Assembly (NCBI RefSeq): GCF_000425825.1
Contig: NZ_AUEE01000008.1
Coordinates: 42,290 to 106,289 of the forward strand
DNA length: 64,000 bases
Origin: Jeotgalicoccus marinus DSM 19772
GTDB taxonomy: Bacteria; Bacillota; Bacilli; Staphylococcales; Salinicoccaceae
Direction: 5' to 3'
The translations under genes and the position numbers were made by a program. The notes beneath the pieces are model-generated. The model ran no database searches. It had not been told where the DNA came from and saw only the letters and a list, made by a program, of their open reading frames with translations. Below are positions 1-8,032 of this stretch, piece by piece. The stretch's first letter is position 1. Each line of letters begins with the position of its first letter.

Positions 1-561
<561 letters not shown>

Positions 562-630
562 TTATTGTTAGATTGATAGATTTGAACAATGTATAATTAA
601 TCTAGATGAAAAAAGGAGCGGTCTTAAAGC

Positions 631-1326
631 GTGGATATTTCTAAAGAAACTTTAATACGTACTTCAGTCCAAGAAATGATTTTAAATGGACAGCTCGCAC
701 CCGGAGATAAGCTACCAAGTGAAAATCAGCTTGCTGATCAGTTTAAGTCTAAGAGAATTGATGCAAGGAATGCGCTAGTTCAACTTGAGAAGATGGGTAG
801 TGTCCATAGTCGACAGGGCGTAGGAAGGTTTGTGAATCGACCCTTACCTGTCATTGATTTTACAGTGACCGGTGCAAGTAGTTTTTCAAAGAAGATGGAA
901 GCTCAAAACATTCCATATGAAAGTAAAGTTATACATGCAGATTATACGGATGAGATGACCTTCGAAGGAAAAAAAGCGTTTAAGGTTTCACGTTTAAGAA
1001 TTGTTGATAATGTGCCATGTGCCATCCATATTTCTTACATTAGAACGGATATATTTCCTAATATATATGAAGAGAAAAACCAGTTGCAATCTGTGTATAC
1101 CTTTTTCGAAAGTAAGGGGCATACGAATCTGACAAGTCGCGACCGCACAGTATCTGCTCAGTTTGCGACACTTGAAGTGATGGAAATGCTAAAATGCAGT
1201 GAACTTGTACCACTTATTGTATTTGAAACTTCAACCTATGATACTTCAACAAACCAATGCTTAGAAAAAGTGAAAATATTATATAGAAGTGATTTATTCA
1301 AGCATAAGTTATCTGATGAAGGTTAA
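631..1326 (+). CDS. phnF: GntR/HutC-family regulator of phosphonate genes (PhnF-like)
   Basis: 231-residue transcription regulator starting at GTG 631 with AAAGGAG about 12 nt upstream. Residues 1-70 form a GntR winged helix (GDKLPSENQLADQF, then a recognition helix and RQGVGRFV); residues about 90-225 look like a UTRA ligand-binding domain. It stands directly upstream of the C-P lyase genes in the same direction but is closed off by its own terminator, so it is probably transcribed alone and acts on the palindrome before phnG. PhnF proteins elsewhere repress phosphonate genes; the effector here is unknown. The assignment rests on fold plus neighbourhood, because HutC-type regulators are hard to tell apart by sequence alone. 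Confidence 0.85.
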   Translation: MDISKETLIRTSVQEMILNGQLAPGDKLPSENQLADQFKSKRIDARNALVQLEKMGSVHSRQGVGRFVNRPLPVIDFTVTGASSFSKKMEAQNIPYESKVIHADYTDEMTFEGKKAFKVSRLRIVDNVPCAIHISYIRTDIFPNIYEEKNQLQSVYTFFESKGHTNLTSRDRTVSAQFATLEVMEMLKCSELVPLIVFETSTYDTSTNQCLEKVKILYRSDLFKHKLSDEG

Positions 1327-1330
1327 GCCT

Positions 1331-1374
1331 AAAGCCGATATAAACTCTATTGATGAGTTTATATCGGCTTTTTT
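1331..1374 (+). terminator. Rho-independent terminator after phnF
   Basis: Perfect 17-bp inverted repeat (1331-1347 with 1355-1371, 7-nt loop) followed by a T run. It separates phnF from the phnG operon, so the operon needs its own promoter. Confidence 0.92.
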
Positions 1375-1434
1375 ATCTTATATCTACAATCCTAAACATA
1401 AGCTTTACATTACTTTACTAAGTCTAAACTTTTG

Positions 1435-1452
1435 TAACTTGGCAACAAGTTA
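1435..1452. promoter_or_regulatory. Candidate PhnF operator, 18-bp palindrome
   Basis: TAACTTG-GCAA-CAAGTTA is a perfect inverted repeat with 7-bp arms, lying 27 bp before the phnG start and downstream of the phnF terminator. GntR/HutC regulators bind short palindromes of this size in front of their target operons, so PhnF is the natural candidate. Just upstream, TTTACA (1404) and TTTACT (1414) vaguely resemble Pho-box half sites, but the match is weak. No convincing -35/-10 pair could be fixed. Confidence 0.5.
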
Positions 1453-1478
1453 TTGTTAATGACATAGGAGGGTGTGAC

Positions 1479-1898
1479 ATGAAAAGAAAAGAATGGTCAG
1501 CACTTATAGCAAGATACGGAAGAGATGAAGCAATTGAATTTTTTGAAACTCATAAAAACGACTTAGACTTTGAAGTGATCAGTGGTCCCGAGCTTGGACT
1601 CACAATGGTGAAGATGAGAGAGCACGCTCAAAATTCTTTGTTCTACATAGGTGAAGTATTGATCACTGAAACAAAGATAAGAAGTGGACAAACAGTCGGT
1701 GTTGGTTTGATCAAAGGTGAAGATGAAACATTTTCTCTTGCCTTAAGTTTCATCGATTTAGTAAATAAATGCAGTGAATTTACAGAAGAATTTAACATGA
1801 TGATCGAAAAACTAAGCGCTATTGAAGACGAGAATGTAAAAGAACGTACAGAACGTATTTTACAAACTAAAGTCAGCTTCGACATGATGAACGATTAG
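1479..1898 (+). CDS. phnG: C-P lyase core subunit PhnG
   Basis: 139-residue small subunit of the carbon-phosphorus lyase core complex PhnGHIJ, which helps transfer the phosphonate to the 1' position of the ribose of ATP (with PhnI) and holds the complex together. ATG 1479 follows a strong AGGAGGGTG. The sequence runs RYGRDEAIEFFETHKN near the N-terminus, and the central stretch with ETKIRSGQTVGVGLIKGED is characteristic of PhnG. First gene of the lyase operon; phnH starts 10 bp after its stop behind AGGAGG. Length fits the family (about 150 aa in E. coli). Confidence 0.93.
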   Translation: MKRKEWSALIARYGRDEAIEFFETHKNDLDFEVISGPELGLTMVKMREHAQNSLFYIGEVLITETKIRSGQTVGVGLIKGEDETFSLALSFIDLVNKCSEFTEEFNMMIEKLSAIEDENVKERTERILQTKVSFDMMND

Positions 1899-1908
1899 GA
1901 GGATATCA

Positions 1909-2469
1909 GTGAAGACTATAGTACATACGACCCAAGCTGTTTACCGTCAACTTGTGAATATTACAAGTCGACCAGGACATATTGAACTTATTGAAGAAGA
2001 AGTAAAGAATTACTCAGATTTTTCCAATGCCACTTTACTGACTACGATGACGCTTTTTGATAATGAAATTTCCTTTATAACACCAGATGAGGCAATGGAT
2101 AAGGAAATTAAGGTGCTAACTGGTGCGAAGTCAATTGATTCATTAAAAGAGACTGATTTTATTGTCTTGCAAGCAGCAGATTTAAAGGAAGAATATTTCA
2201 CAGAAACTGCTCACGGTGTATTAATTTCACCTGAAAAGTCGGTAACTTTAATCATTGAAGTAGACAGCGTTACTTCAGGAGAATCATATATCTTTAGTGG
2301 TCCAGGTATTAAAGACGAGACAAAAGTTAACATCGCTATAGAGCATGAATGGATATCATTAAGAAACGAAGCGTGTAAAGAGTTTCCTTTAGGATTGGAT
2401 ATCATTCTTACCGATAAGGAAAATCGGGCAATGATGATTCCTAGAACGACGAAAGTGGAGGTGGCATAG
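1909..2469 (+). CDS. phnH: C-P lyase core subunit PhnH
   Basis: 186-residue PhnH, the subunit that joins the C-P lyase core through PhnG/PhnJ and has a PLP-transferase-like fold with no known catalysis. GTG start at 1909 with AGGAGG nine bases upstream. The family features are an early TTQAVYRQLVNITSRPG segment and a late PLGLDIILTDKENRAMMIPRTTKVE, matching the usual C-terminal 'G.D.......IP..T' of PhnH. The stop is immediately followed by the phnI ATG, indicating translational coupling. Confidence 0.93.
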   Translation: MKTIVHTTQAVYRQLVNITSRPGHIELIEEEVKNYSDFSNATLLTTMTLFDNEISFITPDEAMDKEIKVLTGAKSIDSLKETDFIVLQAADLKEEYFTETAHGVLISPEKSVTLIIEVDSVTSGESYIFSGPGIKDETKVNIAIEHEWISLRNEACKEFPLGLDIILTDKENRAMMIPRTTKVEVA

Positions 2470-3546
2470 ATGGGTTACGTTGCTGTAAAGGGTGGCGCAC
2501 ATGCGATTAACAATTCTGTACTTTTATATAAGAACAGACGCCTAGAAGAAGGCATTGATATAGAAGTTGAAAAAATTAAAACAAACATGCGTCAGCTCAT
2601 CAACCAAGTCATGAGTGAAGCAAGTTTCTATGATAGAGATACAGCTGCACTTGCCATCAAGCAAGCTGAAGGCAATATGGAGGAAGCTGTCTTCCTAATG
2701 AGAGCGCATCGTTCAACACTACCAAGGTTATACTATTCAACCATTACAGATACGAGAGATATGTTTGTTGAACGTAGAATTTCGGCAAGCTTTAAAGACA
2801 TTCCAGGGGGTCAGATACTCGGTGCATCACCAGACTTTACGCATCGACTACTTGACGATTCTTTAAAGGAATTATCAGAAGGTCCACTTGAAGACATCAG
2901 CTATAAAGAAGTGGGATACAACTATAAATTATATAAATTACCTAAGGTCATCGATTATTTAGAAAAAGAAGGTTTATTTGTAAGAGATGAAGAAAACAAT
3001 GATGAACCAGATGACATCACTAAAAAATCTATCGAGTTTCCAAGTACAAGAAGTCAAAGACTACAGGCACTCACACGTGGTCAGACAGGTGCTGTGACTT
3101 CTCTAGGTTATGCTGAAATTCGTGGCTATGGTTTTACATCTCACCCTAACATCGGAGAATGTCGAGTCGGTCAGCAGCCAGTATTTGTCGATATTGATGA
3201 TGAGTACGGTGAGTACTTTATCGGAGACTTTGAAATGACAGAGATTGATGGCTTTATGCCAGACGTTGCTGATGATCAAACAACTGCTGACGAAGACATG
3301 CTAATTAAAATTGGATACGGCCTAGTATTTGGACAAAATGAAACAAAGGCAATTGCTATGAGTGTGCTTGATTATAGCCTAGAACACCCAATAGACGGTG
3401 TACCAACGTCAGATGATGAATTCATTATGTTCCATATCGATTCTGTTGAATCTACCGGTTTCATTTCTCACTTGAAGCTACCACACTATGTGACGTTCCA
3501 ATCGAAACTAGACCGCATGCGTCAAGGTAGGGAGGACCAAAAATGA
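2470..3546 (+). CDS. phnI: C-P lyase core subunit PhnI (nucleosidase/phosphonate transferase)
   Basis: 358-residue PhnI, the subunit that displaces adenine from ATP and, with PhnG, H and L, forms alpha-D-ribose 1-methylphosphonate 5-triphosphate. It opens MGYVAVKGGAHAI, a hallmark of PhnI. The C-terminal HLKLPHYV at 334-341 holds H334 and H339, equivalent to the two E. coli histidines (328 and 333) near the core metal/active site, so this part of the catalytic site is intact. Other conserved segments are RLQALTRGQTGAVTSLGYAE and YGLVFGQNETKAIAMSVLD. The stop overlaps the phnJ start by 4 bp (ATGA). Confidence 0.95.
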   Translation: MGYVAVKGGAHAINNSVLLYKNRRLEEGIDIEVEKIKTNMRQLINQVMSEASFYDRDTAALAIKQAEGNMEEAVFLMRAHRSTLPRLYYSTITDTRDMFVERRISASFKDIPGGQILGASPDFTHRLLDDSLKELSEGPLEDISYKEVGYNYKLYKLPKVIDYLEKEGLFVRDEENNDEPDDITKKSIEFPSTRSQRLQALTRGQTGAVTSLGYAEIRGYGFTSHPNIGECRVGQQPVFVDIDDEYGEYFIGDFEMTEIDGFMPDVADDQTTADEDMLIKIGYGLVFGQNETKAIAMSVLDYSLEHPIDGVPTSDDEFIMFHIDSVESTGFISHLKLPHYVTFQSKLDRMRQGREDQK

Positions 3547-4388
3547 GTCAAAATTTCGCATTCTTAGATGAACATTCAAAAAAAGAAATTAGAAGAAAGA
3601 CTTTAAAAGCAATTGCCATTCCAGGTTACCAAGTGCCATTTGCCTCTCGTGAATTACCGATTGCCAGAGGATGGGGAACGGGCGGCCTTCAGCTCACATT
3701 ATCACTTATTGGACAGGAAGATGTCCTTAAAGTGATTGACCAAGGTTCAGATGAATCTGTCAATGCAGTCAATATTAGAAATCTTGTGCAGAATACAACA
3801 AGTGTCAAAGAAACGATTCATACAGCAGAAGCTACTTTAATTCAGTCACGTCACCGTATTCCTGAAGTACCTTTAAAGCCTTTTCAAATTTTAGTGCTAC
3901 AAGTGCCGATGCCAGAACCATTAAGACCGGTTGAGCCAAGTGAAAGAAAGACAAAATTACTTCACGGCGATAAGGAATACAGCGGTGCTTACATTAAATT
4001 ATTTGAGCAGATTATGAGACACGGCCACATTACAGATGATGCAGACTATCCAGTGATGGTCAACGGCAGATATGTCATGGCACCAAGTCCGATTCCACGT
4101 TTCGATAATCCGAAGATGCATCAAAACGATGGTTTGATTCTACTCGGTGCAGGTCGTGAGAAGAAAATTCACGCCGTTCCACCGTATACAGATGTTGAAT
4201 CATTAGCTTTTGAAGACTATCCATTTGAAGTCGAAGACTTCTCTGACAAAATTTGTCGCGAGTCAGGTTTAACTGGTGTATTCATGGATGAATTAGTCGA
4301 TGAAGAGACTGGTGAAACTTACTATGTGACGAATGATACGTCTTATATGCTTGAGAAATTGAACGAGGAGGATAGCGTCAATGCATAA
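3543..4388 (+). CDS. phnJ: PhnJ, C-P lyase subunit lacking most radical-SAM cluster cysteines
   Basis: 281-residue PhnJ. In E. coli this subunit binds a 4Fe-4S cluster through C241, C244 and C266 (CX2CX21C), with C272 also conserved, and cleaves the C-P bond by radical SAM chemistry. Here the gene is intact, the glycine proposed as radical site (G28 in PGYQVPF) and the SRHRIPE histidine are kept, and the region VPPYTDVESLAFEDYPF aligns without gaps. The four cysteine positions, however, read C238, S241, T263 and M269. C238 is the only cysteine in the whole protein. Start at ATG 3543, coupled to phnI. The next gene, phnK, starts inside its end and encodes an added four-cysteine motif. Identity is certain; the mechanism is open. 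Confidence 0.93.
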   Translation: MSQNFAFLDEHSKKEIRRKTLKAIAIPGYQVPFASRELPIARGWGTGGLQLTLSLIGQEDVLKVIDQGSDESVNAVNIRNLVQNTTSVKETIHTAEATLIQSRHRIPEVPLKPFQILVLQVPMPEPLRPVEPSERKTKLLHGDKEYSGAYIKLFEQIMRHGHITDDADYPVMVNGRYVMAPSPIPRFDNPKMHQNDGLILLGAGREKKIHAVPPYTDVESLAFEDYPFEVEDFSDKICRESGLTGVFMDELVDEETGETYYVTNDTSYMLEKLNEEDSVNA

Positions 4389-5223
4389 AACTGATGATGT
4401 TGTTTTATCCATAAAAGATTTATCAAAACAGTTTGGCAACGGCTGCGACTACTGTAAAGATGACAGCGCTGAACTACAAAAGAATATGTGCCCACATTGT
4501 AATACTGTACATGCAGTTAAAAATGTTTCTTTTGACTTGTACGAAGGAGAAATCCTCGGTGTTGTTGGTGAAAGTGGAAGCGGTAAAAGTACCTTGATGA
4601 AAATGTTGTATTTTGACCAGGAAGCTTCAACTGGGACTTATGTCTTACCAGAAGATCCAAATGCTGAAGACAATGTATTTTTAGTAAGTAGTCAAAGAAA
4701 AAGACAGATTAGAAATGAACAGCTCGGTATGGTCTACCAGAATCCTATGCTCGGTCTAAAGATGGATTTCTCATCTGTGACGAACATTGCAGAAAAATTA
4801 ATTGCCAGTGGTAACCGTAACGTCGGTCAAATGACAGACCGCGCGGATCACTTTTTAAACAAGGTAAATATTCCGCTCCGTCGTAAATACGAAGCACCTA
4901 AAAATTTCTCAGGTGGGATGCAGCAGCGTGTTCAAATCGCCAAAGCCTTATCTAACTATCCACCGATTCTTTTACTAGATGAAGTGACAACAGGTCTAGA
5001 CTTATCTGTCCAAGCAGATGTACTCGAGTTAATTAAGGAAATTCAAAGAGATATGGGTGTGAGCATGATTGTCGTTTCCCATGATCTTGCAATCATTCGC
5101 ATGTTATGTGACCGCACCATGGTCATGCTCGATGGCCAAGTGATTGAACACGGTATTACCGATCAAATTCTAGAGGATCCACAACACGAATATACACAAC
5201 AGCTCGTCTACTCAATCTTATAA
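4381..5223 (+). CDS. phnK: PhnK, C-P lyase ABC ATPase with a four-cysteine insertion
   Basis: 280-residue ABC-type ATPase that docks on the PhnJ face of the C-P lyase core (known from E. coli); it is not a membrane transporter ATPase. Walker A GESGSGKS at 63-70, signature FSGGMQQRVQIAKAL, Walker B ILLLDE followed by VTTGLDLSVQ, and switch His in VVSHDLA. It is about 28 residues longer than E. coli PhnK. The extra part, residues 20-45, carries C22, C25, C37 and C40 as CX2C-X11-CX2C, a pattern suited to a zinc or iron-sulfur site. These are the cysteines nearest to the depleted PhnJ site in the operon. Start overlaps the phnJ stop by 8 bp. Confidence 0.95.
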   Translation: MHKTDDVVLSIKDLSKQFGNGCDYCKDDSAELQKNMCPHCNTVHAVKNVSFDLYEGEILGVVGESGSGKSTLMKMLYFDQEASTGTYVLPEDPNAEDNVFLVSSQRKRQIRNEQLGMVYQNPMLGLKMDFSSVTNIAEKLIASGNRNVGQMTDRADHFLNKVNIPLRRKYEAPKNFSGGMQQRVQIAKALSNYPPILLLDEVTTGLDLSVQADVLELIKEIQRDMGVSMIVVSHDLAIIRMLCDRTMVMLDGQVIEHGITDQILEDPQHEYTQQLVYSIL

Positions 5224-5235
5224 GAGGTGAAACAG

Positions 5236-6411
5236 TTGATCATTACAAACGGTAGTGTCATTACTGAAAGCGAAGTTTTAGAAAATCATGCAGTCATTAT
5301 TGAACAGGATAAAATCCAAAACATCATCCCAATGTCAGAATTAGAGCTGACTTCAGATGAAGAGGTCATCGATGCTGAAGGGGGCTATGTGAGCCCGGGC
5401 TTTATCGATATTCATTCAGATTATATTGAAGGCATTATCGCACCAAGACCGACGACAGTCATGGACTTTAACATTGGTATCAAAGAATCAGAACGTATTT
5501 TAAGTTCACACGGGATTACGACGATGTTTCATTCATTATCAATCTATAAGGAAGATCTCTTTGGTCATAAGCCAGTGCGTCAGCCGGAAAATGTGAATAA
5601 ACTCATTCATGCTATTCATAGAACGCACAATGAAGAGCGTTTGATTAGGCATCGCATGCATGCTCGCTTTGAACTTGATGCAGTCGAAATGAAAGACACG
5701 ATCATGGACCACCTTGAAAATGAGCGTGTTCACTTGTTGAGTTTCATGGATCATACGCCAGGGCAAGGTCAGTACAGAGACATTGAGACTTACCGTCATA
5801 CAATGAAGGGTTATCAAAACATAACGGATGAAGAAATCGATCGCCAAATAGATGAAAAGCGTCAGATGGACCGCCTCTCTATAGAGGATATGAAGGAGCT
5901 TGCAGCACTTGCAAAGTCAAAAAATGTTGCGGTTGCGTCTCATGATGACGATACGATTGAAAAGATTGATTTTAATGAATGTCTAGATACGACAATCAGT
6001 GAATTCCCTATAAAGATGGAAGTGGCTAAGTATGCAAATAACAAGGGACTGTACACGCTTGCTGGTGCACCAAATATCATGCTAGGTGGATCGCATTCAG
6101 GAAATTTAAATGCTAAAGATGCCATCTTAGAAAACTGCATTTCAATCTTATGTAGTGATTATTATCCTGCAGCCATGTTGCATTCAGTATTTAAGCTTCA
6201 CAACGAAGCGGATTATCCACTTGTTGATGCCTTTAAATTAATTACTATTAATCCAGCAAAAGCAGTCCAGATGGATGAAGAAATTGGTTCATTAGAAACA
6301 GGGAAAAAAGCAGACATTAACATCATTAGATTACACGATGACTATCCGACGATTACAGAATGTATCGTCAATGGTAAAATCGTCAGCCAATACCATTACA
6401 GAATAGATTAG
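5236..6411 (+). CDS. phnM: Alpha-D-ribose 1-methylphosphonate 5-triphosphate diphosphatase
   Basis: 391-residue amidohydrolase-superfamily enzyme that removes diphosphate from alpha-D-ribose 1-methylphosphonate 5-triphosphate to give the 5-phosphate used by PhnJ. Metal-site motif GFIDIHSDYIEG near residue 60, SFMDHTPGQGQ in the middle, and ASHDDDT with late SDYYPAAML. TTG 5236 is chosen because AAGAGGTGA sits 6 nt before it; an in-frame GTG at 5227 lies inside that Shine-Dalgarno and is less likely. It lies between phnK and phnL rather than after phnL as in E. coli. Confidence 0.92.
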   Translation: MIITNGSVITESEVLENHAVIIEQDKIQNIIPMSELELTSDEEVIDAEGGYVSPGFIDIHSDYIEGIIAPRPTTVMDFNIGIKESERILSSHGITTMFHSLSIYKEDLFGHKPVRQPENVNKLIHAIHRTHNEERLIRHRMHARFELDAVEMKDTIMDHLENERVHLLSFMDHTPGQGQYRDIETYRHTMKGYQNITDEEIDRQIDEKRQMDRLSIEDMKELAALAKSKNVAVASHDDDTIEKIDFNECLDTTISEFPIKMEVAKYANNKGLYTLAGAPNIMLGGSHSGNLNAKDAILENCISILCSDYYPAAMLHSVFKLHNEADYPLVDAFKLITINPAKAVQMDEEIGSLETGKKADINIIRLHDDYPTITECIVNGKIVSQYHYRID

Positions 6412-6421
6412 GAGGGACAAT

Positions 6422-7120
6422 ATGATCTGCATTAAAGATTTCAGTAAATCTTTCACCATTCATCATTTAGATCAAACGAGAACAGCGATCGAGGGTGTGT
6501 CATTCGATGTAAAAAAAGGTGAATTTCTAGGTATCGTCGGAGAGAGTGGTAGCGGGAAATCAACGATTCTAAAAAGCATCTACGGGACCTATAAACCCTC
6601 TTCCGGGACGGTCACTTACGACTCAAAAGCCTTTGGTGAAGTCGACTTACACGGTATTACTGACCGCGCCTTAATCAGTCTTCGCACAAATGAAATAGGT
6701 TACGTGTCTCAGTTTTTAAAAGTTATGCCTAGAACAACAACGCTAGAACTTGTTATTAACTCAATGCTAGAGATGGGGGTCGATAAGGAAGCGGCTGAAA
6801 CAGAGGCAAAAGAAGCCCTTAGACACTTTGATATTCCTGAAGCTTTGTGGCACAACTATCCAAATACGTTTTCTGGTGGAGAAAAACTAAGATTGAACAT
6901 TGCTTGTGCCATCGTAAAAAAACCAAGACTATTATTACTCGATGAGCCGACGGCATCACTGGATGAAAAATCGAAGTTAAAGGTGAGAGAGACTATTTCT
7001 AAGTTAATCGATGGTGGAACGACCTTAATTGGTATCTTCCATGACCTTGAATTTATGGACGGTTTATGTACAAAGGTGTATGACATGAATACAAAAACAA
7101 TAGAGGAGCGTGCTGTATAG
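6422..7120 (+). CDS. phnL: C-P lyase ABC ATPase PhnL
   Basis: 232-residue ABC-type ATPase required with PhnG, H and I for the first step of C-P lyase and, in E. coli, able to stack on PhnK. Walker A GESGSGKS at 40-47, signature FSGGEKLRLNIACAI, Walker B LLLLDEPTASLDEKS, and switch His in GIFHDLEF. The sequence AEYG-type transport features are absent and it pairs with no permease. AGGAGG upstream, ATG 6422; the stop overlaps the GTG of the next gene by one base. Confidence 0.92.
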   Translation: MICIKDFSKSFTIHHLDQTRTAIEGVSFDVKKGEFLGIVGESGSGKSTILKSIYGTYKPSSGTVTYDSKAFGEVDLHGITDRALISLRTNEIGYVSQFLKVMPRTTTLELVINSMLEMGVDKEAAETEAKEALRHFDIPEALWHNYPNTFSGGEKLRLNIACAIVKKPRLLLLDEPTASLDEKSKLKVRETISKLIDGGTTLIGIFHDLEFMDGLCTKVYDMNTKTIEERAV

Positions 7121-7935
7121 TGTCTAAAATAGATCTGCATGTGCATAGTAACTTTTCCGATGGTAAAGACAATGTAAATAAAGTGTTAGATCTTGCTAAA
7201 GCAGAGGACGTGTCAATGTTAAGCTTCGTCGATCATGACACAAATATGACATATTATGAAGCGCTACCATTTGCAAAAAGCATAGGTATCGACTTAATTC
7301 CTGGTATAGAAATCTCTGCCTATGACTTTAAGAGAGACAGAAAAGTGCATATTTTAGGCTATAACTACAATTTAGATGCTCCAAATATTAAAAAATTAAC
7401 AGTTCCTTTACTTAACAGACGTCATCAACATTCACTCTGGCAGATTGAACAGATTAAAAATTACGGTATTGATGTGGATATGGACAAGGTTATGGCAACA
7501 GTTGGACCTGTTGGTGTCATCTATAAACAGCATATTATGCATGCAATTTGTGATGAACATTATACCAATGCACGCTACACAACGAAGTACCGTACCTTGT
7601 TTAAGAACAAGGGACCAGCTAGTGGAGACATTGAATATGTCGATGCTATTGAAGCCTTAAAAGCGATTAGAGCGGACGATGGTTATGCAGTCATTGCGCA
7701 CCCAGGACAATTAAATAGTTATGATTTGATTGAAGAGAACGCAGAACTAATCGATGGTGTTGAAAAATATCATCCTGACCATGATCAGATGGATTATGAA
7801 AAAGTTGATGCTCTGGTTGAACAATATGACTTCTTTATTACAGGTGGATCTGACTACCATGGTGACTTTGGAGCCACTGTAGACATTGGCTTAGACGATG
7901 AATTATTAAGTAAAACAGAGGCATTATTTAGATAA
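7120..7935 (+). CDS. PHP-domain phosphodiesterase of the C-P lyase pathway (PhnPP type)
   Basis: 271-residue PHP-family metal-dependent phosphoesterase. Metal motifs DLHVHSNFSDG (H7, H9), FVDHDT, PGIEISAY, AHPGQL and GGSDYHGDFG are all present. In C-P lyase operons that lack phnP, a PHP protein named PhnPP (characterised from Eggerthella lenta) hydrolyses 5-phosphoribosyl 1,2-cyclic phosphate in two steps to ribose 5-phosphate and phosphate. Location right after phnL and the absence of phnN and phnP here support that role. GTG start overlaps the phnL stop; Shine-Dalgarno GAGGAG. PHP proteins vary widely in substrate, so the function is inferred from context. Confidence 0.82.
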   Translation: MSKIDLHVHSNFSDGKDNVNKVLDLAKAEDVSMLSFVDHDTNMTYYEALPFAKSIGIDLIPGIEISAYDFKRDRKVHILGYNYNLDAPNIKKLTVPLLNRRHQHSLWQIEQIKNYGIDVDMDKVMATVGPVGVIYKQHIMHAICDEHYTNARYTTKYRTLFKNKGPASGDIEYVDAIEALKAIRADDGYAVIAHPGQLNSYDLIEENAELIDGVEKYHPDHDQMDYEKVDALVEQYDFFITGGSDYHGDFGATVDIGLDDELLSKTEALFR

Positions 7936-8032
7936 TATAAACATCTGTTAAATAGCTGTAAATCACATTTACTTACCAAGCGAAATATCATTTAATAAAT
8001 TATGTAATTAAATTCACTAAAGGAGTTTGAAA

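Noticed and set aside
1404..1419. Pho box in front of phnG
   Set aside because: Two TTTAC(A/T) hexamers 10 bp apart are too weak a match in AT-rich DNA to call; kept only as a remark.
3543..4388. PhnJ cysteine loss as sequencing error
   Set aside because: Three separate codons differ by whole-residue changes with the frame intact and neighbouring residues conserved; errors of this pattern are very unlikely.
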